Source of the DNA: JAUILA01 sp050289805 | GTDB lineage: Bacteria; Bacteroidota; Bacteroidia; Cytophagales; Cyclobacteriaceae | NCBI GenBank assembly: GCA_050289805.1 | Contig: JBNKGL010000003.1 | Span: forward strand, 248,001-312,000 | Direction: 5' to 3' | Length of the DNA stretch: 64,000 nt | Shown: positions 61,694 to 64,000 of the stretch, one piece after another | Position numbering within the stretch: the first letter of the stretch is position 1 | Layout of the letters: each line of letters begins with the position of its first letter | The notes under the pieces: model-generated | Database searches by the model: none | What the model was told of the DNA's origin: nothing | The model's input: only the letters and a program-made list of their open reading frames with translations | Program-made: the position numbers and the translations under genes

Positions 61694-63271
61694 TTAAAAT
61701 TCTGAAGTGAAATGAAATTCAATTTCAGGAAAATTATCCTGAACCATGGTGAGCCATGCCTTGGATTCGGCCATAAAGACCAGTTTGCCATCTTTATCCT
61801 TCGCGATATGACGATATTTGGAATTGACAAATTCCTTAAGTTTTTTCTGATCCTTACTTTGGATCCAACAGGCCTTGTACAAATTCATGGGAACAAAATC
61901 GCAAGATGCCCCATATTCATGTTTGAGGCGGTACTGGATCACTTCAAACTGCAGGACACCAACGGTACCGACCACCTTTCGGGAACCCATTTCATAGGTA
62001 AACAACTGGGCAACTCCCTCCTCCATCAACTGATTAAGGCCTTTTTCAAGTTGCTTGGTTTTCATCGCATCCTTGTTAATCACCTCCTTGAATATTTCCG
62101 GGCTGAAACTTGGGATTCCTTTAAAAACACCCTTTTCCCCCTGGGATATTGTGTCCCCAATCTTGAGATTACCGGTATCATATAAACCCACAATATCTCC
62201 CGGCCATGCTTCATCCACCATCTCCTTGTCCTGCGCCATAAACATGGTGGCACTTGAGAACCTGATCTTCTTATCCATGCGCACATGGTAATAATTCTGT
62301 CCGCGTTCGAATTTTCCACTGCAAACACGCACAAAAGCAATTCTATTTCGATGATTCGGATCCATATTCGCATGGATCTTAAAGATGAAACCGGAAAAAT
62401 TGTCTTCCGAGGGCTCAATCAGACGAACATCCGTTTCCCTGGGCCTGGGTTTAGGCGCAAACCGAATAAAGCAATCTAGCAATTCCTTTACGCCGAAATT
62501 ATTCACCGCACTTCCAAAAAATACGGGTGCAACCTCTCCCCTCAGGTAATCATCCACATTAAACTCAGGATAGACTCCTTCAATCAATTCCACATCCTCA
62601 CGCAGCTGTTCCGCGTCACGTTCCCCTACGGCCTGGTCAATCCTGCTGTCTGAAAGGTCTGTAATATGCAGCCCTTCCTCAAGTTTTGATTTACTGGGCT
62701 TAAATAATCTCAGGCTATTGTCAAAAAGACTATAAACGCCCTTAAAGCCCTTACCCATTCCAATAGGCCAGGATAAAGGACGCACCTTTATATTCAACTT
62801 CTCTTCGATCTCATCGAGAAGCTCATACGGGTCCCGGCCTTCCCTGTCAAGCTTGTTTATAAAACAGATGACAGGAGTGTTTCGCATCCGGCAGACCTCC
62901 ATCAGTTTTTCGGTCTGAACCTCCACCCCTTTAACACAGTCGATCACCATGATCACGCTGTCAACTGCCGTAAGCGTACGGTAGGTATCCTCAGCAAAGT
63001 CCTGGTGACCGGGAGTATCCAAAAGATTGATCTTGATCCCCTCATAATCAAACCCCATGACCGAAGTGGCAACTGAAATTCCACGTTGCTTTTCAATTTC
63101 CATCCAGTCTGAGCGGGCATGCATTTTAATCTTGTTGGATTTTACCGCTCCAGCAGATTGAATAGCCCCTCCAAACAGTAAAAGTTTTTCTGTCAGGGTG
63201 GTTTTTCCCGCATCAGGGTGACTGATGATGCCAAAGGTTCGGCGCTTCTTTATCTCACTGGTAATCTGCAT
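61694..63271 (-). CDS. prfC: Peptide chain release factor 3
   Basis: The protein is 525 residues from the ATG at 63271. A longer frame from 63334 contains the promoter's -7 element and a non-conserved leader, and is rejected. G1 is SHPDAGKTTL, with RGISVATSVMGF, DTPGHQDFAEDTYR and FINKLDREGRDPYEL following. The length equals that of E. coli RF3 (529). RF3 recycles RF1/RF2 after peptide release. It leads the prfC-rlu-DUF6787 minus-strand operon and is divergent from dnaK. Confidence 0.95.
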   Translation of the reverse strand: MQITSEIKKRRTFGIISHPDAGKTTLTEKLLLFGGAIQSAGAVKSNKIKMHARSDWMEIEKQRGISVATSVMGFDYEGIKINLLDTPGHQDFAEDTYRTLTAVDSVIMVIDCVKGVEVQTEKLMEVCRMRNTPVICFINKLDREGRDPYELLDEIEEKLNIKVRPLSWPIGMGKGFKGVYSLFDNSLRLFKPSKSKLEEGLHITDLSDSRIDQAVGERDAEQLREDVELIEGVYPEFNVDDYLRGEVAPVFFGSAVNNFGVKELLDCFIRFAPKPRPRETDVRLIEPSEDNFSGFIFKIHANMDPNHRNRIAFVRVCSGKFERGQNYYHVRMDKKIRFSSATMFMAQDKEMVDEAWPGDIVGLYDTGNLKIGDTISQGEKGVFKGIPSFSPEIFKEVINKDAMKTKQLEKGLNQLMEEGVAQLFTYEMGSRKVVGTVGVLQFEVIQYRLKHEYGASCDFVPMNLYKACWIQSKDQKKLKEFVNSKYRHIAKDKDGKLVFMAESKAWLTMVQDNFPEIEFHFTSEF

Positions 63272-63288
63272 GTCATTCAAATAAGGCG

Positions 63289-63296
63289 CAAAGTTA
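63289..63296 (-). promoter_or_regulatory. -7 promoter element of prfC
   Basis: On the minus strand TAACTTTG is a perfect TAnnTTTG element, 17 nt before the ATG at 63271. It lies inside the longer reading frame from 63334, which supports the shorter start. No good TTG is found 17-23 nt upstream. Confidence 0.6.
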
Positions 63297-63359
63297 GGTC
63301 GTTTTGTACGGATATAATAATATTTCTGTGACATTCAGTACATACAAAAAACCAAAATA

Positions 63360-63399
63360 TGACATTATGTCACAAAACGTGTATTGGCACATCCCTTGT
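63360..63399 (+). promoter_or_regulatory. Palindrome plus sigma-54-like promoter of dnaK
   Basis: The perfect palindrome TGACAT-T-ATGTCA (63360-63372) is followed after exactly 12 nt by TGGCACATCCCTTGT (63385-63399), which matches the sigma-54 -24/-12 consensus TGGCAC-N5-TTGC in all but the last base. A further half-site TGTGACATTCAG (63327-63338) lies three helical turns upstream. The dnaK ATG is 54 nt downstream. No TAnnTTTG promoter was found in this intergenic region on the plus strand. Confidence 0.65.
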
Positions 63400-63453
63400 T
63401 ACTGAATGAGGGAAAGAAATTGAAATTATTATTAAATAACATATTATATAATC

Positions 63454-64000
63454 ATGGGAAAAATTATTGGAATTGACTTAGGAACAACCAACTCGTGCGT
63501 TGCCGTAATGGAAGGTAACGAGCCTGTTGTAATTCCGAATAGTGAAGGAAGGAGAACCACACCTTCGATCGTTGCATTTCTGGATGACGGAAAAGGCGAG
63601 CGTAAAGTAGGTGATCCGGCAAAGCGTCAGGCAATTACCAACCCCAGGAATACAGTAAGCTCAGTGAAACGTTTTATGGGTAAGAAGTACTCTGAAGTTA
63701 CCGAAGAGCGAAAGACTGTTTCTTACGAGCTGGAAAAAGGAAATAATGATACTGTTCGCGTAAAAATCGGAGACCGAAATTATACTCCCCAGGAAATTTC
63801 TGCTATGATCCTTCAGAAAATGAAGTCTACCGCGGAAGATTATCTTGGAACCGAAGTAAAGGAAGCCGTTATTACCGTTCCTGCATATTTTAATGATGCT
63901 GAACGTCAGGCAACCAAGGAAGCCGGCCAAATCGCTGGCCTCGAAGTAAAACGTATTATCAACGAACCAACCGCCGCGGCATTGGCTTACGGACTGGACA
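63454..64000 (+). CDS. dnaK: Chaperone DnaK, N-terminal part (partial)
   Basis: The first 182 codons of the Hsp70 gene; it runs past the window end. MGKIIGIDLGTTNSCVAV (phosphate loop 1), SEGRRTTPSIVAF, the basic SSVKRFMGKK and the segment VITVPAYFNDAERQATKEAG with INEPTAAALAYGLD leave no doubt. This part covers about half of the ATPase domain. It is separated from grpE-dnaJ by about 10 kb but shares their unusual promoter arrangement. Confidence 0.97.
   Translation, partial: MGKIIGIDLGTTNSCVAVMEGNEPVVIPNSEGRRTTPSIVAFLDDGKGERKVGDPAKRQAITNPRNTVSSVKRFMGKKYSEVTEERKTVSYELEKGNNDTVRVKIGDRNYTPQEISAMILQKMKSTAEDYLGTEVKEAVITVPAYFNDAERQATKEAGQIAGLEVKRIINEPTAAALAYGLD

Noticed and set aside
63272..63334. 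Longer prfC start at 63334
   Set aside because: The -7 element TAACTTTG lies within it and the length from 63271 equals the normal RF3 length.
1..64000. CRISPR arrays, insertion sequences, phage or defence genes
   Set aside because: No regularly spaced repeats, transposase-like frames, integrases or defence-type domains were seen.

Overview
The window comes from the chromosome of a member of the Bacteroidota, most likely a Cytophagia-type lineage, although the exact family cannot be fixed from sequence alone. The evidence is a GWxTD-domain protein, the gliding lipoprotein GldH next to a RicT-like PSP1 protein, fused SecDF, a DUF2723 protein, FKBP lipoproteins beside a DHH phosphoesterase and ndk, an atpD-atpC pair apart from other ATP synthase genes, and many promoters of the Bacteroidota type (TTG, about 19 nt, TAnnTTTG). 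It is almost entirely housekeeping DNA. No tRNA, rRNA, insertion sequence, prophage or CRISPR array was seen.

Layout. 1-5267: the end of a DUF2723 membrane protein, then a minus-strand amino-sugar operon (GATase1-like, GH20 hexosaminidase, NagX-like acyltransferase). 5341-12497: methyltransferase, GWxTD protein, RlmB, a kdsD-manC sugar-nucleotide pair and RecQ. 12555-14559: a palindrome followed by an unrecognised lipoprotein/outer-membrane pair. 14628-20476: purD, ricT-gldH, and trkA-trkH for potassium uptake. 20530-23999: SecDF plus a small membrane protein. 24224-30301: a MATE exporter, then the DHH-FKBP-FKBP-rdgB-udk operon divergent from ndk. 30331-36833: a kynurenine catabolic island, with 3-hydroxyanthranilate dioxygenase, kynureninase and kynurenine monooxygenase on the plus strand and an aldehyde dehydrogenase, an atypical SDR and a coiled-coil protein on the minus strand. 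36820-43408: MltF, DUF4286, GNAT, prolyl oligopeptidase, a membrane protein and SerS. 43710-50006: Rho, serine dehydratase, a Ca/Na antiporter, Upp, a metallopeptidase and Hpt. 50031-53384: adk-obg, then grpE-dnaJ. 53478-59907: a toast-rack-like protein, an ABC exporter, a histidine kinase and atpD-atpC. 59956-64000: an outer-membrane protein, an RluA-type pseudouridine synthase, PrfC, and the first 182 codons of DnaK.

The most striking non-coding signal is shared by the two chaperone loci. Upstream of both grpE-dnaJ (51605-51644) and dnaK (63360-63399) lies a perfect 13-nt palindrome. Exactly 12 nt later comes a 15-nt element with sigma-54 (-24/-12) geometry, TGGCA-N7-TTGT. These were the only two intergenic TGGCA elements of this type found by eye, and they precede the three genes of one chaperone machine. 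The DnaJ encoded here also keeps only two of the usual four zinc motifs, the pair expected to form one complete zinc centre. Other points of interest are the SDR lacking the catalytic Tyr/Lys in the kynurenine island, promoters that relocate several starts (kdsD, prfC, sdaA, hpt), a near-leaderless transcript at 23999, and a palindrome in front of the unknown lipoprotein/barrel pair.
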